A stretch of 64,000 bases of DNA from Microbacterium thalassium (GCF_014208045.1 NZ_JACHML010000001.1:3224001-3288000); one strand, 5' to 3'. Positions 1-8,923 are shown, counted from the first letter of the stretch. Program-made: numbers and translations. The notes: generated by a model not told the origin, from the sequence alone.

Positions 1-518
1 CCCTGCGCGACCAGCGCGAGCACCTCGCGTTCACGCGGGGTCAGCTGATCCAGCAGCGACCGGTCCGCGCGCGTGCGGCCCGGCGGTGGGGCCGCGTCGA
101 GGTAGCGCGCGATCAGCGACCTGGTCGCAGCGGGCGACAGCAGCGCCTCACCGCTGTGGGCGACGCGCACCGCGCGCACGATCTCGTCGGGCTCGGCGCC
201 CTTGCCGATGAACCCGCTCGCGCCCGCGCGCAGGGCCTGGACGAGATAGTCGTCCTCTTCGAACGTCGTGAGGATGAGGACGCGGGTGCGTGCGATCGAC
301 GGATCGTCGCAGATCGCCGTAGTCGCCGCGATGCCGTCCATCACCGGCATGCGGATGTCCATGACGACGACGTCGACGTCCGACGCCCGCACCGCGGCGA
401 GCGCCTCGGCGCCGTCGGCGACCTCCGCCACGACCTCCACGTCGGGCTGCGCGTCCAGGAGCAGGCGCACTGCCGAGCGGATGAGCGCCTGGTCATCCGC
501 GATGACGACGCGGATCAC
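1..518 (-). CDS. NarL/LuxR-family response regulator (partial, C-terminus outside window)
   Basis: This is the DNA-binding partner of the sensor kinase encoded just upstream. The start is a GTG with GAGGAG six bases before it, and it overlaps the kinase stop codon as GTGA, so the two are translationally coupled. The visible 172 residues hold a receiver domain: an acidic pair at residues 8-9, the phospho-acceptor Asp54 in VMDIRMP, and Lys106 in GKGAEP. They then enter the helix-turn-helix at LTPREREVL, which runs off the left edge, so the recognition helix is not visible. The divergent ABC export operon with a palindromic promoter is its likely target (inference). Confidence 0.93.
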   Translation of the reverse strand, partial: MIRVVIADDQALIRSAVRLLLDAQPDVEVVAEVADGAEALAAVRASDVDVVVMDIRMPVMDGIAATTAICDDPSIARTRVLILTTFEEDDYLVQALRAGASGFIGKGAEPDEIVRAVRVAHSGEALLSPAATRSLIARYLDAAPPPGRTRADRSLLDQLTPREREVLALVAQ

Positions 519-1657
519 GATCTGCTCCTCTGGAGCGGGAGCGTGACCCGCAGGCGGTAGGCATCGCCCGCGTGTCCGGCCTCGAGCCGTCCGCCGATGT
601 CCTCGACGCGCTCGCGCATCCCCACCAGTCCGAGGCCGGTCGACACCGTGGACGCGCTGTCGCCGCGGACCGGATTGACCGCGACGATCTCGAGGGAGTC
701 GTCGGTCGCGGAGACGTCGATGCGGGTCACCCCGGACGCACCGTGCTTGTGGGCGTTGGTCAGCGCCTCCTGAAGGACGGCGTAGACGACGTCGCCCACG
801 GGCTCGGCCCGGGTCAGCAGGTCGTCCCCGCGCAGCTGCACCGTCAGCCCCGCGTCGCGGAAGCGCTCGATGAGCGACGCGACGTCGTCCAGTCCGGGCC
901 GGGCGGCGTCGTTGTCGGGCTCCCCCTGGCGGAGCGACGCGAGCAGCTCGCCGATCTCGCCGAGCACCTTGCGGGAGGCGGTGCGGATCGTGACGAGTGC
1001 CTCGCGCGCGACCTCGGGGCGGTCATCCAGTGCGGACGTCGCGACGCCGGCGTTGAGGCTGATGACGGCGATCTGATGCGCGACCGCGTCGTGGAGATCG
1101 CGCGCGACGCGCAGTCGGTCCTCGGCCACCCGGCGGGACGCCTCGGCCTCGCGCGTGCGCTCGGCGCGCTCGGCTCGCGCGGTGATCGCCTCGATGTAGG
1201 CGCGACGCGTGCGGACGGCATCCCCCAGCGCCGCCGCGAAGGCGAGCGTCGCGGTGAGCTGGAACATCGCGAAGAGCGCGAAGTCAGCGTCGGCGATCCA
1301 CACCGGCAGCACCATCGCGGCGCAGGCCGCGAGCGTCGCGATGATCGTGGTCCGACGGGGGCCGGCGATCGCCACCGCGTACGCGGCGAAGGCCGCGGGG
1401 ATCGGCGAGAGCAGTGTCGCGGTGGCGGTGAGCGCCACCACCCAGAAGCACACGACCGTCGCGGCGAGCACGGCGAGGGGGTACCGCCGCCGCGCCAGCA
1501 GGATGAGGGCGGGCAGCAGCACCGCCGCCCACGCCAGCGGGCCGCGCTCGTCTTCCAGCCCGGGCCTGACCATCGCGGTGGCGGCCACGACGAGCACGAT
1601 GACGATGTCCATCGCCCACGCCGGGAAGCGCCGTCGAAGCACAGGAAGTGAGGCCAC
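515..1657 (-). CDS. DesK-type sensor histidine kinase (380 aa)
   Basis: Membrane histidine kinase with about four to five hydrophobic segments in residues 15-145 and no large extracellular domain, so it probably senses a membrane or envelope signal. A coiled linker (residues 150-180) leads to a HisKA_3 box with the phospho-accepting His at about 189 (ARDLHDAVAHQ). A C-terminal HATPase follows, with N-box EALTNAHKH and G-box STGLGLVGMRERV. The GTG start at 1657 was chosen because sequence further upstream reads antisense to the ABC gene. Kinase and regulator overlap by four bases. The small kinase, NarL-type regulator and neighbouring ABC exporter form an arrangement typical of antibiotic or envelope stress modules. 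Confidence 0.92.
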   Translation of the reverse strand: MASLPVLRRRFPAWAMDIVIVLVVAATAMVRPGLEDERGPLAWAAVLLPALILLARRRYPLAVLAATVVCFWVVALTATATLLSPIPAAFAAYAVAIAGPRRTTIIATLAACAAMVLPVWIADADFALFAMFQLTATLAFAAALGDAVRTRRAYIEAITARAERAERTREAEASRRVAEDRLRVARDLHDAVAHQIAVISLNAGVATSALDDRPEVAREALVTIRTASRKVLGEIGELLASLRQGEPDNDAARPGLDDVASLIERFRDAGLTVQLRGDDLLTRAEPVGDVVYAVLQEALTNAHKHGASGVTRIDVSATDDSLEIVAVNPVRGDSASTVSTGLGLVGMRERVEDIGGRLEAGHAGDAYRLRVTLPLQRSRS

Positions 1658-1699
1658 GCGTCCATCTTGCCGTCCGCGTCCGCGCACGCCGACGTCCGG

Positions 1700-1730
1700 C
1701 CGCGGTATCGGCATACCGCGGTCGCGGTAT
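1700..1730. promoter_or_regulatory. Inverted repeat in the kinase/ABC divergent promoter
   Basis: A perfect 9-base inverted repeat, CCGCGGTAT and ATACCGCGG separated by CGGC, lies at 1700-1721. A further copy of the half-site (CGCGGTAT) follows at 1723-1730. It sits in the only intergenic gap between the two-component genes and the ABC operon (1658-1816), the position expected for the response regulator operator. Binding by that regulator is inference. Confidence 0.6.
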
Positions 1731-1816
1731 TCCCGAGAGCCACCCGAGGGCGGACGACACGACGGATGCCGATCCGGACGCTGGAACCTGATACCCCTTC
1801 GCAGAAAGAGACATCG

Positions 1817-2506
1817 ATGCAGACACCAGCTCTCGCAGCGCACGACCTGCGCAGAACCTACGGCCGGGGCGCGGCACGGTTCGACGCCCTCCGCGGCGTC
1901 AGCCTGGAGGTCATGCCGGGCGAGTCCGTCGCCATCGTCGGCAAGTCCGGTTCGGGCAAGTCGACGCTCATGCACCTCCTCGCTCTCCTGGACCAGCCGA
2001 CGCGCGGCACCGTCGAGATCGACGGAACCGCCACGACCGGGCTCGGCGGGCGCGCGCTCAACCGGACGCGCAACCGCACCTTCGGGTTCGTCTTCCAGCA
2101 GTTCTTCCTCACGCCGAACCAGTCGGTGCTCGAGAACGTGTCGCTCCCCCTCACGATCGCCGGCGTCGGGCGCCGCGAGCGGCGGCAGCGCGCCATGGCC
2201 GCGCTCGAGCAGCTCGAGCTGGACGACAAGGCGGCCAATCGCGCCGTCGATCTCTCGGGCGGCCAGAAGCAGCGCGCGGCGATCGCCCGCGCCCTCGTCG
2301 GCGAGCCCCGCATCCTCATGGCCGACGAGCCGACGGGCAATCTCGACTCGGCGACCGGCGCGGTCGTCGAAGACATCCTGTTCGGTCTCAACGCCGAGCA
2401 CGGCATCACGCTCGTCGTCGTCACGCACGATGACGACCTCGCGGCGCGGTGCGACCGCCGCATCCGCATCCGGGACGGCGTCGTGGACGCGGAGGTGGCG
2501 GCATGA
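1817..2506 (+). CDS. ABC transporter ATP-binding protein, MacB/LolD type (229 aa)
   Basis: Cytoplasmic ATPase subunit of a MacB-like exporter. Walker A is GKSGSGKST at residues 42-50, the signature is LSGGQ at 146-150, and Walker B with the catalytic Glu is ILMADE at about 166-171, followed by PTGNLDS. The D-loop and H-loop (VVTHD) are present. The ATG start is preceded by GAAAGAG. It overlaps the permease start as ATGA, so the two are co-translated. Substrates of this class include peptides, macrolides and lipoproteins; the sequence does not say which applies here. Confidence 0.95.
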   Translation: MQTPALAAHDLRRTYGRGAARFDALRGVSLEVMPGESVAIVGKSGSGKSTLMHLLALLDQPTRGTVEIDGTATTGLGGRALNRTRNRTFGFVFQQFFLTPNQSVLENVSLPLTIAGVGRRERRQRAMAALEQLELDDKAANRAVDLSGGQKQRAAIARALVGEPRILMADEPTGNLDSATGAVVEDILFGLNAEHGITLVVVTHDDDLAARCDRRIRIRDGVVDAEVAA

Positions 2507-3798
2507 AGGTCCTCGATCTGGTCGGCACCGCCGTCCGCAGCACGTTCCGGTCCCTGACGCGCACCGTCCTGACGATCCTCGCGATCTTCGTCGGCGCCTT
2601 CACGCTGACCCTCACCACCGGGCTCGGCACCGGCATCAACGCGTACATCGACGACACCGTCGCGAGCCTCGGGGCCGGCGACGTGATGACCGTCACCAAG
2701 CCCGCCGACGATGTGCCGCTGAGCGGCCCCCGCGAGTACGACCCCGACACGACGACCGCGCGCGGTCCCGGCAACACCGTGACGACCCTCGAGTCGATGG
2801 ACCAGACCGATCTCGACGCGCTCGCAGAGGTGGCTGGCGTGCTGCGCGTCGACTCCGTGCCCCAGATCTCGGTCGACTACATCGCCGCCGGCGACGGCAC
2901 CCCGTACGTGATCGGCGTCGCGCCGATCGTGGACGGACAGGAGCTCCAGCTCGCCGCGGGGGCGATGCCCGACGACGGCGCGGCGGAGTACGAGCTGGGC
3001 ATCCCCGTCTCGTACGTCGAGCCGCTCGGGTTCTCGGGCGACGCCGACGCACTCGGGGCGACCGTGGAAGTCGCGCTGACCGACGGCGACGGCGCGCAGC
3101 AGTCCGTCGAAGCGACCGTCGTCGCCGTGGTGGAGGAGACGTTCACCCTGACCGGCACGGGCAATCTGTCGCCGAACGAGGCGCTCGCGGATGCGCTCGT
3201 CGAGCTGCAGGCCGTGGGCGTGCCCGAAGACGACCTCGGGACGTTCACACAGGCCGACCTGTGGTTCGCCGCCGACGCGACCGACGACGAGATCACCGCC
3301 CTCGAGGACGATCTGGCTGCGCTCGGCTACGACGGCGTGACGGTGGCCCAGCAGCTCGGGGCCCTCACCGACGTCATCGACGGGATCGTGCTCGTCCTCA
3401 ACGGGTTCGCCGTCATCGCCCTCCTGGCCGCCGGGTTCGGCATCGTCAACACGCTGCTCATGTCGGTGCAGGAGCGCACGCGCGAGATCGGCCTGATGAA
3501 GGCGATGGGGATGGGCTCGGGGCGCGTGTTCACGCTCTTCAGCCTCGAGGCGACGTTCATCGGGTTCCTCGGGAGCGCGATCGGCGTGCTCATCGGCATG
3601 GTCGCCGGTCGCATCCTCAGCCGCGTGCTGACGCGCACCGTGCTGTCGGATCTGCCCGGTCTTCAGCTCATCGCGTTCGACCCGGCCGCGATCGCGGCCA
3701 TCGTCCTCGTCGTGATGGCGATCGCCTTCGTCGCCGGGACCATCCCGGCGCTGCGCGCCGCCCGTCAGGACCCCGTCGCATCGCTGAGGTACGAGTGA
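2503..3798 (+). CDS. ABC transporter permease, MacB/FtsX family (431 aa)
   Basis: Permease partner of the preceding ATPase. One transmembrane segment lies near residues 20-45 and is followed by a large extracytoplasmic MacB-PCD-like domain of about 250 residues. Three C-terminal membrane helices come with the FtsX signature (VLNGFAVIALLAAGFGIVNT, then VQERTREIGLMKAMGM). It ends in the usual AARQDPVASLRYE tail. The start overlaps the ATPase stop, and the stop overlaps the next start as TGATG, so the three genes form one transcription unit. Confidence 0.94.
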   Translation: MKVLDLVGTAVRSTFRSLTRTVLTILAIFVGAFTLTLTTGLGTGINAYIDDTVASLGAGDVMTVTKPADDVPLSGPREYDPDTTTARGPGNTVTTLESMDQTDLDALAEVAGVLRVDSVPQISVDYIAAGDGTPYVIGVAPIVDGQELQLAAGAMPDDGAAEYELGIPVSYVEPLGFSGDADALGATVEVALTDGDGAQQSVEATVVAVVEETFTLTGTGNLSPNEALADALVELQAVGVPEDDLGTFTQADLWFAADATDDEITALEDDLAALGYDGVTVAQQLGALTDVIDGIVLVLNGFAVIALLAAGFGIVNTLLMSVQERTREIGLMKAMGMGSGRVFTLFSLEATFIGFLGSAIGVLIGMVAGRILSRVLTRTVLSDLPGLQLIAFDPAAIAAIVLVVMAIAFVAGTIPALRAARQDPVASLRYE

Positions 3799-4415
3799 TG
3801 GGCGGCGCGACGGTGGAGCAGGATGCCGCCGGCACGCCACGTCGGCGGGCGTGGTGGATCGCACTCGCCGTGGCCGCGGCGCTGATCGTGGTCGTGGTGG
3901 TCGCCGTCGAGGTCGCGGCCCGCCACGGGCTGGCGTCGCGGTACGCACGGAGCGCGTCGGCGGGCACGTCGGTCGAGGTCTCGGGTTCGGTCACGTGGGG
4001 GTTCGTCACCGGCTCGCAGCACGTGACGATCACGGTCGACGAGGCGACGATGCGCGAACGGGCGGTGGAGCGATCGGACGGAGTCATCGACGATCTCTGG
4101 ATCGACGGGGGCATCCACCTGTCGGCGACCCGCGCGGGCGCGGAGGGCGACCGCTCGGTCGAGGTGCTGGTCGTTCCGCAGGTCGTCGACGGCGCGGTCG
4201 TCGTGGACGTCGCCTCGGCCACCGTCGACTCCGTCGCGGTTCCGATGCCGCCGACCGTCGATCTGGGACTGCCTGATGCGCTCACGGCCGGCGGCTCGGG
4301 CTGCATCGAGCCGCACGCGATCGTCGCCGACGCGGGCGCGCTCACGATCGAGGCGAGCGTTCCCGCCGGCTTCGGCTGGCTGAGCAGCGGCGACTGCCGG
4401 CGCGACGCGCCGTAG
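3798..4415 (+). CDS. Membrane-anchored DUF2993-like protein in the ABC operon (205 aa)
   Basis: Third gene of the export operon, starting inside the permease stop codon. One hydrophobic helix (about residues 20-40) anchors it, and the rest is predicted to be outside the cell. The beta-rich region, with alternating hydrophobic residues and a pattern of short repeated strands, resembles LmeA/DUF2993 lipid-binding-type proteins, but this is only a fold-level impression. Two cysteines near the C-terminus could form a disulfide. It is probably an accessory to the exporter. Function unknown. Confidence 0.75.
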   Translation: MGGATVEQDAAGTPRRRAWWIALAVAAALIVVVVVAVEVAARHGLASRYARSASAGTSVEVSGSVTWGFVTGSQHVTITVDEATMRERAVERSDGVIDDLWIDGGIHLSATRAGAEGDRSVEVLVVPQVVDGAVVVDVASATVDSVAVPMPPTVDLGLPDALTAGGSGCIEPHAIVADAGALTIEASVPAGFGWLSSGDCRRDAP

Positions 4416-4446
4416 GCGCGTGGGCGGCGTCGACGGCCGGGGCTTC

Positions 4447-4734
4447 TCAGGCCGCGACGTCGCCCAGGCCGAGCCGCTCCGACATCCACTCGTCGGTGGG
4501 TTCGACCACGACGCTGCCGTCCGCGAAGCTCACGACCGGCACCTGCATCCGTCCGCTGAGGCGCACCGCGGCCTCGTGGTTCTCGGGCTCGGCCTCCACG
4601 TCGTGGAACGTGTACGCCACACCATGCTTGTCGAGCAGCGCCCGCGTCCGGTTGGTGTCGGGGCACTCGAGCTTGCCGTAGACGTCGATGTGGCCCTGAG
4701 CCTCAGGAGACTGGGGTGCCGTCGGAGCCGTCAT
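4447..4734 (-). CDS. Glutaredoxin-like protein (95 aa)
   Basis: Small thioredoxin-fold protein. The strand IDVYGKLECPDTNRTRALLD carries the active site as CPDT, so only one redox cysteine is present where dithiol glutaredoxins have CPYC. The cis-Pro loop is seen as QVPVVSFADG, as in NrdH/Grx-like proteins that take a C-terminal FADGS loop. It is encoded alone. It probably reduces or transfers glutathione- or mycothiol-type mixed disulfides, but with one cysteine the mechanism would be monothiol (inference). Confidence 0.8.
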   Translation of the reverse strand: MTAPTAPQSPEAQGHIDVYGKLECPDTNRTRALLDKHGVAYTFHDVEAEPENHEAAVRLSGRMQVPVVSFADGSVVVEPTDEWMSERLGLGDVAA

Positions 4735-4807
4735 ATCCGCTTCCCTTCGTTGGCGGTGATGAGTAACCGCAACGACGGAGAAGCCGTGGATAATCCCGGC
4801 CGCGCGA

Positions 4808-5446
4808 TCAGGCTGTCCGCGGCACGCGCGGCGCGCGGAGCAGGGCGATCGCCCACGTCACGATTCCCGCGACGTTCGCGAGCATCGCAGCCATGAACAG
4901 CGGCGACGAGAACAGCTGGAAGACGGTGAATCCCATGCCGATGATCTGCCCTGCGCCGGCGACGATCGCCGCCCACCCCGCGACCTTCGACCATCGGCGC
5001 CGGCGCAGGCCGAGGGCGCCCGCCGCGACGAACCACGCGCCGATCACGGTGAGCCCGGCGAACTGGAGCACGAGGGCGCCCGGCAGAATGAGCAGCCCGA
5101 GGCCGTTCGCGACGAGCACGGCCGCCGCGGCCGCAAGGGCGCCGGCGCCCACCGTTCCCGTCACGGTCGTGGCGCGCGCCGCGGCATCCGACCCCATGTC
5201 GGCACCGACGCCCAGGACCACCGGCAGCAGCGCGAGGCCGAACAGCAGCGCGCCGGCATCCGACAGCAGCGCCCACAGTCCGTAGACGCCGGTGGATTGC
5301 TCCACCATGAAGCCGATGCCGACGCCGTACATGACGACGAGGGCGACGAGCAGGAGCACGAGGTACTCGCGCCGCAGTTCGAGGGGCGGCGGAGCGGATT
5401 CCGCGTGCGCGGCGGCGGAGTCCGTGTGCGAGGCGTGTGCGGTCAT
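4808..5446 (-). CDS. Integral membrane protein (212 aa)
   Basis: The start ATG has AAGGGG seven bases upstream; longer readings are not needed. A polar N-terminal tail of about 30 residues is followed by six hydrophobic segments, which fill the rest of the protein with short loops. I recognise no transport motif. It is divergent from the TetR regulator starting at 5611, with a 164-base shared promoter containing an inverted repeat, so the regulator probably controls it. Confidence 0.8.
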   Translation of the reverse strand: MTAHASHTDSAAAHAESAPPPLELRREYLVLLLVALVVMYGVGIGFMVEQSTGVYGLWALLSDAGALLFGLALLPVVLGVGADMGSDAAARATTVTGTVGAGALAAAAAVLVANGLGLLILPGALVLQFAGLTVIGAWFVAAGALGLRRRRWSKVAGWAAIVAGAGQIIGMGFTVFQLFSSPLFMAAMLANVAGIVTWAIALLRAPRVPRTA

Positions 5447-5551
5447 GGGTTCATCCCCTTGTTCCCGCGAGCCGGCGACGCTGCCGGCGGGTGCGCGACG
5501 CGCCCCGACCCGCAATCCATGTGTTCCCCTGGATCCAGGGTATTCTTTTGT

Positions 5552-5568
5552 TTGCTGGTGTCAAGCAA
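5552..5568. promoter_or_regulatory. Candidate TetR operator
   Basis: The inverted repeat TTGCT-N7-AGCAA lies in the AT-rich part of the gap between the membrane protein and the TetR gene. TetR proteins usually bind such a short dyad in their own divergent promoter. Assignment is inference from position. Confidence 0.4.
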
Positions 5569-5610
5569 TGTAATTGTCGGCGTGATCGATGAGCCGACGC
5601 GGGAGGGCTC

Positions 5611-6195
5611 GTGTCTCCACGTCCGTACCGGATGGGCAAGCGCGCCGAGTCGGTCGCCCGCACGCGCGCCGCCATCCGCGAGGCTGCGCGCGACGAGTAC
5701 GCCGAGACCGGCATCGACGGCGCCAGCATGCAGTCGATCGCCCGGCGGGCCGGGGTCGCGCCGGGAACGGTGCTGTACCAGTACCCCGACCCGGATGAAC
5801 TCGCGCGCGAGGTCATCCAGGAGAGCACCCGCGTGATGAAGGTGCCGACGGCCGCGGACGTGGACGCGGATGCCTCTCTCGCGTCGCGCGTGCGCTGGCT
5901 CGCGCACGAGCTCTTCCGCGTGTACGCGGGCACCGAGCGCGAGTACCAGGCGTGGTCGCGCAGTCGCACCCATCCCGTGATCGCGGAGTCCGACGCGTGG
6001 TACGCCCGCACGTATCAGGAGGTGCTGGGCGCCGTGCTCGGTCCGGAGCACGCCGACCCGCGGGCGTTCCAGGTCGCCTCGGCCGTCATCGATCCGGGAT
6101 TCCGCGCGAATCTGGTCGCACGAGGGATGTCGGACGACGAAGCAGCCGATACCGCCGCGGACCTCGTGATCGGCTGGGTGGAGCTGGCGTCCTGA
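5611..6195 (+). CDS. TetR-family transcriptional regulator (194 aa)
   Basis: The GTG start has GGGAGG four bases upstream. The N-terminal helix-turn-helix covers about residues 10-55 and reads RAAIREAARDEYAE, then SMQSIARRAGVAPGTVLYQY, a standard TetR recognition helix. The C-terminal ligand-binding region (60-190) is helical and specific to this protein. It likely represses the divergent membrane protein gene. A strong bidirectional terminator follows. Confidence 0.9.
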   Translation: MSPRPYRMGKRAESVARTRAAIREAARDEYAETGIDGASMQSIARRAGVAPGTVLYQYPDPDELAREVIQESTRVMKVPTAADVDADASLASRVRWLAHELFRVYAGTEREYQAWSRSRTHPVIAESDAWYARTYQEVLGAVLGPEHADPRAFQVASAVIDPGFRANLVARGMSDDEAADTAADLVIGWVELAS

Positions 6196-6208
6196 CCCGG
6201 TCCTGACA

Positions 6209-6246
6209 CGACAGGGGCCCGGGCGCGATCACCCGGGCCCCTGTCG
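6209..6246. terminator. Bidirectional hairpin terminator
   Basis: A perfect 15-base-pair stem (CGACAGGGGCCCGGG pairing with CCCGGGCCCCTGTCG) encloses an 8-base loop, between the convergent TetR gene and FAD oxidase gene. There is no T-tract, as is usual in high-GC actinobacteria. Confidence 0.85.
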
Positions 6247-6251
6247 GGGAC

Positions 6252-7646
6252 TCAGCCCACGGGCTGCCCCCCGGCGAACATGTTCGCCGGGTCGTAGACG
6301 GCCTTCAGCTCCCGAAGTCGATCCTGCGCGGCGCCGAAGCCGAGCGTGCGGTCCACTCCCCCGTCGATGAAGGTCAGCGCGAGGGCGGGTGCGTGCCAGT
6401 CGGCCATCGCGGCGACCATGCCATGCGCCGCGGCGAGCGCGCTCTCGGCGAGCTCGGGCGCGGGCACCATGGCGATGCCCGCGAGAAGGAAATCCCCCTG
6501 CACGGATCCGATCGCTCCGGCTCCATCGGGACGCCGCGCGGCGGCGCCGCCGACGTGGCGGAGCTCGGCGAGGAAGAGGCCCGGCGTGGTGGTCGCGGCC
6601 GCGACGTACGCGTCGACCGCTGGGCCGGCGAAGCCCGACAGCATGGCCCCGGCCGTCAGGCCCGGCGTCGGCTCGGGCGGGTCCATGTGCACCTGCACGA
6701 GCTGCACGGCCGGGATGCGGGCGAACGTGTCGATCTCGGGCGTCAGCGCGCGCAGCGGCTCGAGGAGCGCCGTGGCCGCGGCATCCGTCTCGAGGATCGC
6801 GCCGTCGATCACCACGACGCTGCGGTCCGACAGGAACGGGGGCAGGTCGGGCATCGGCGGGAAGTGCATGACCCGCAGCGACGTCGAGGCGCTCTCGGGC
6901 GCCGTCGTCGTCCAGGACGACCACGCGGCGACCACCTCGGGCGCTCGGTCGACCGGCCACAGCAGCATGCCGGCGAACACGTCCGCGATCGGGAGCAGGT
7001 CGATCTCGAGCGATACGACGACGCCGAACGCGCCCGAGCCGCCGCGCACGGCCCAGAACAGCTCCGGGTCGTCGTGCACGCTGGCGCGCACGATGCGCCC
7101 GTCGGCCGTCACGATCTGGACGGCGCGCACGCTGTTGACGGCGAGCCCGTGGGCCCGGGCGTAGAACGACAGACCGCCGCTGAGCGCGTAGCCGACGACG
7201 CCGACATCGCCCGAGCTGCCGTGCAGGGCGGTGAGACCCCATGGCGCCGCCGCCTGGACGACGTCGTTCCACTCCGAACCGCCGAGCACGCGAGCACTCT
7301 GCGCCTCGGGGTGCACGGTGACGCCGCGCAGCTTCGACAGCGACACCAGGATCGCGTCGGACAGGTCGGTATCGGCGAGGGCGCCGGCGCCGTGGCCGGT
7401 CGACTGCGGGGCCACGCGCAGGCCGAGGGCGCGCGCCGCCCGCACGACGTCGACGACGTCCTCGGCCGACTCGGGGTGGACGACGGCGAAGGGGCGCTGG
7501 TCGATGGCGAGGTTCCAGGGGACGCGGGCCGCGTCGTAGGCGGCGTCGCCGGCGAGGACGACGCGATCGCCCAGCACCTCGCGCAGCCGGTCCGCGGTGG
7601 CGGCGGCGGCAGTGACGCCGGTGGTGGTTCCGGTGTTGATGGTCAT
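6252..7646 (-). CDS. FAD-binding oxidoreductase, berberine-bridge (BBE) type (464 aa)
   Basis: Flavoenzyme of the p-cresol methylhydroxylase/vanillyl-alcohol oxidase fold. The FAD-binding domain covers about residues 40-210: VVHPESAEDV, then QSTGHGAGA with the His that normally carries covalent FAD, then GSSGDVGVVGYALSGG. A substrate domain follows, and a short BBE tail, YDPANMF, closes the protein. The ATG at 7646 gives the usual family length. It likely oxidises a sugar, alcohol or reticuline-like substrate; the substrate is not predictable. It is divergent from a LuxR regulator that may control it. Confidence 0.9.
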   Translation of the reverse strand: MTINTGTTTGVTAAAATADRLREVLGDRVVLAGDAAYDAARVPWNLAIDQRPFAVVHPESAEDVVDVVRAARALGLRVAPQSTGHGAGALADTDLSDAILVSLSKLRGVTVHPEAQSARVLGGSEWNDVVQAAAPWGLTALHGSSGDVGVVGYALSGGLSFYARAHGLAVNSVRAVQIVTADGRIVRASVHDDPELFWAVRGGSGAFGVVVSLEIDLLPIADVFAGMLLWPVDRAPEVVAAWSSWTTTAPESASTSLRVMHFPPMPDLPPFLSDRSVVVIDGAILETDAAATALLEPLRALTPEIDTFARIPAVQLVQVHMDPPEPTPGLTAGAMLSGFAGPAVDAYVAAATTTPGLFLAELRHVGGAAARRPDGAGAIGSVQGDFLLAGIAMVPAPELAESALAAAHGMVAAMADWHAPALALTFIDGGVDRTLGFGAAQDRLRELKAVYDPANMFAGGQPVG

Positions 7647-7715
7647 GGTCGATTCCGATCGTGGGGTGGGCACAAGACGATGGGTCCCATGCTGGAGCTC
7701 ACCCCGCAAGGGAAA

Positions 7716-7763
7716 CCATCCCAGATCCGGGGGGATTTCCGCTCCCCCAGAACTCTGGGATGG
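7716..7763. promoter_or_regulatory. Nested inverted repeat between FAD oxidase and LuxR gene
   Basis: Perfect 10-base arms CCATCCCAGA (7716-7725) and TCTGGGATGG (7754-7763) enclose a second G-run/C-run dyad (GGGGGG and CCCCC). It lies in the 149-base divergent promoter. It may be two operator half-sites about three helical turns apart, or a hairpin in the 5' leader of the LuxR gene. Confidence 0.5.
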
Positions 7764-7795
7764 TGCGCGGACCGGCGCAGGAGGACACTTGTGCC

Positions 7796-8923
7796 ATGCC
7801 CTCGGAGCTGGCCCTCGGCCGCGCGCGCAGCGACCTCGACGTGATGTCGCGCGCGGGCCTGCCGCTGCACCGCTTCATGGACGAGGCGACCGCGACGATC
7901 GAGCGGGTCGTCCCCACCGCCGGCGGGTGCCTGTCGACGCTGGATCCGGCGACGTCCATGGTGTCGAGCACCCGCAAGTTCGGCGCGATCGCGGGCAACA
8001 ACTCCGACGACATCCGCTGGGCGCACATCGAGTACGGCGAAAGCGACCCGACCGCGATCGAGGCGATGGTGGTCTCGGGGACGACATCCCTCGGCGTGCA
8101 CGCGCAGCTCGGCGGGGACGTCGAGAAGTCGGTGCGGATGGCGGACTTCATGCTGCCCGTCTTCGACTTCCACGACGAGGCTCGCGTGGTCTTCCGCGAT
8201 CGGCACGGCGCATGGGGCGCGATCTCGATGTTCCGCGGGTCCGACGAGCCGGCGTTCTCGCGAACCGAGCTCGACTTCCTCGCCGAGGTCGCCCCCGCCT
8301 TCACGCGCGGCATCCGCGTGGGGCTGCTCGCACAGCTGAGCCGCTCCGCCGGCCCGGACGACGTCGGGCCGGCGGTGGTGATCATCGACGCGCGCGATCG
8401 CATCACGCAATCGAGCCCCGGCGCGAGTGCGCAGCTCGCGCGCATGAGCGATGCCCCGCACGCCGGCGACCCGCTGACGATCGTTCACGCCCTCGTCGCC
8501 GGCGCCCGACGGTTCGCGGGCGGCGAGATCGAGCGGATGCCGCGCATCCGCGTGCGCACCGCGGACGGGATCTGGCTCATCCTGTCGGCGGCCCCGCTCG
8601 GCGGCACGGCCGATCGCGCCGGCGACGTCGTGGTGACCATCGAGGAGGCTCGGCCGCAGGAGGTGATCGGGCTCGTCGCGGACGCTTTCGGGCTGACCGC
8701 GCGCGAGCGCGACGTCGTGGGGATGGTGCTGCGCGGATCCGACACCAAGGAGATCGCGGCCGCCCTGCACGTCTCGCCGTACACGGTCCAGGACCACTTG
8801 AAGTCGATCTTCGACAAGGCCGGCGTCGCGAGCAGGCGCGAACTCGTCGCGCGCGTCTACTTCGACCAGTACGTGCCGCGGTGGGGTCGAGAAGTGACGC
8901 CGACGGGGAGCCTCGCCCCCTGA
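7796..8923 (+). CDS. LuxR-family regulator with sensor domain (375 aa)
   Basis: Transcription factor with a long N-terminal region (residues 1-300) of GAF/PAS-like character and a C-terminal GerE-type helix-turn-helix (about 303-365: GLTARERDVVGMVLRGSDTK, then IAAALHVSPYTVQDHLKSIF). No receiver Asp or AAA motif is present, so it probably senses a ligand directly. The ATG at 7796 has GGAGG upstream. It is divergent from the FAD oxidase, making that gene its likely target (inference). Confidence 0.88.
   Translation: MPSELALGRARSDLDVMSRAGLPLHRFMDEATATIERVVPTAGGCLSTLDPATSMVSSTRKFGAIAGNNSDDIRWAHIEYGESDPTAIEAMVVSGTTSLGVHAQLGGDVEKSVRMADFMLPVFDFHDEARVVFRDRHGAWGAISMFRGSDEPAFSRTELDFLAEVAPAFTRGIRVGLLAQLSRSAGPDDVGPAVVIIDARDRITQSSPGASAQLARMSDAPHAGDPLTIVHALVAGARRFAGGEIERMPRIRVRTADGIWLILSAAPLGGTADRAGDVVVTIEEARPQEVIGLVADAFGLTARERDVVGMVLRGSDTKEIAAALHVSPYTVQDHLKSIFDKAGVASRRELVARVYFDQYVPRWGREVTPTGSLAP

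Noticed and set aside
1209..4415. Very long open frames antisense to or out of frame with the ABC and kinase genes.
   Set aside because: They follow from high GC with few stop codons; only the parts with domain motifs, ribosome sites and coupling were kept.
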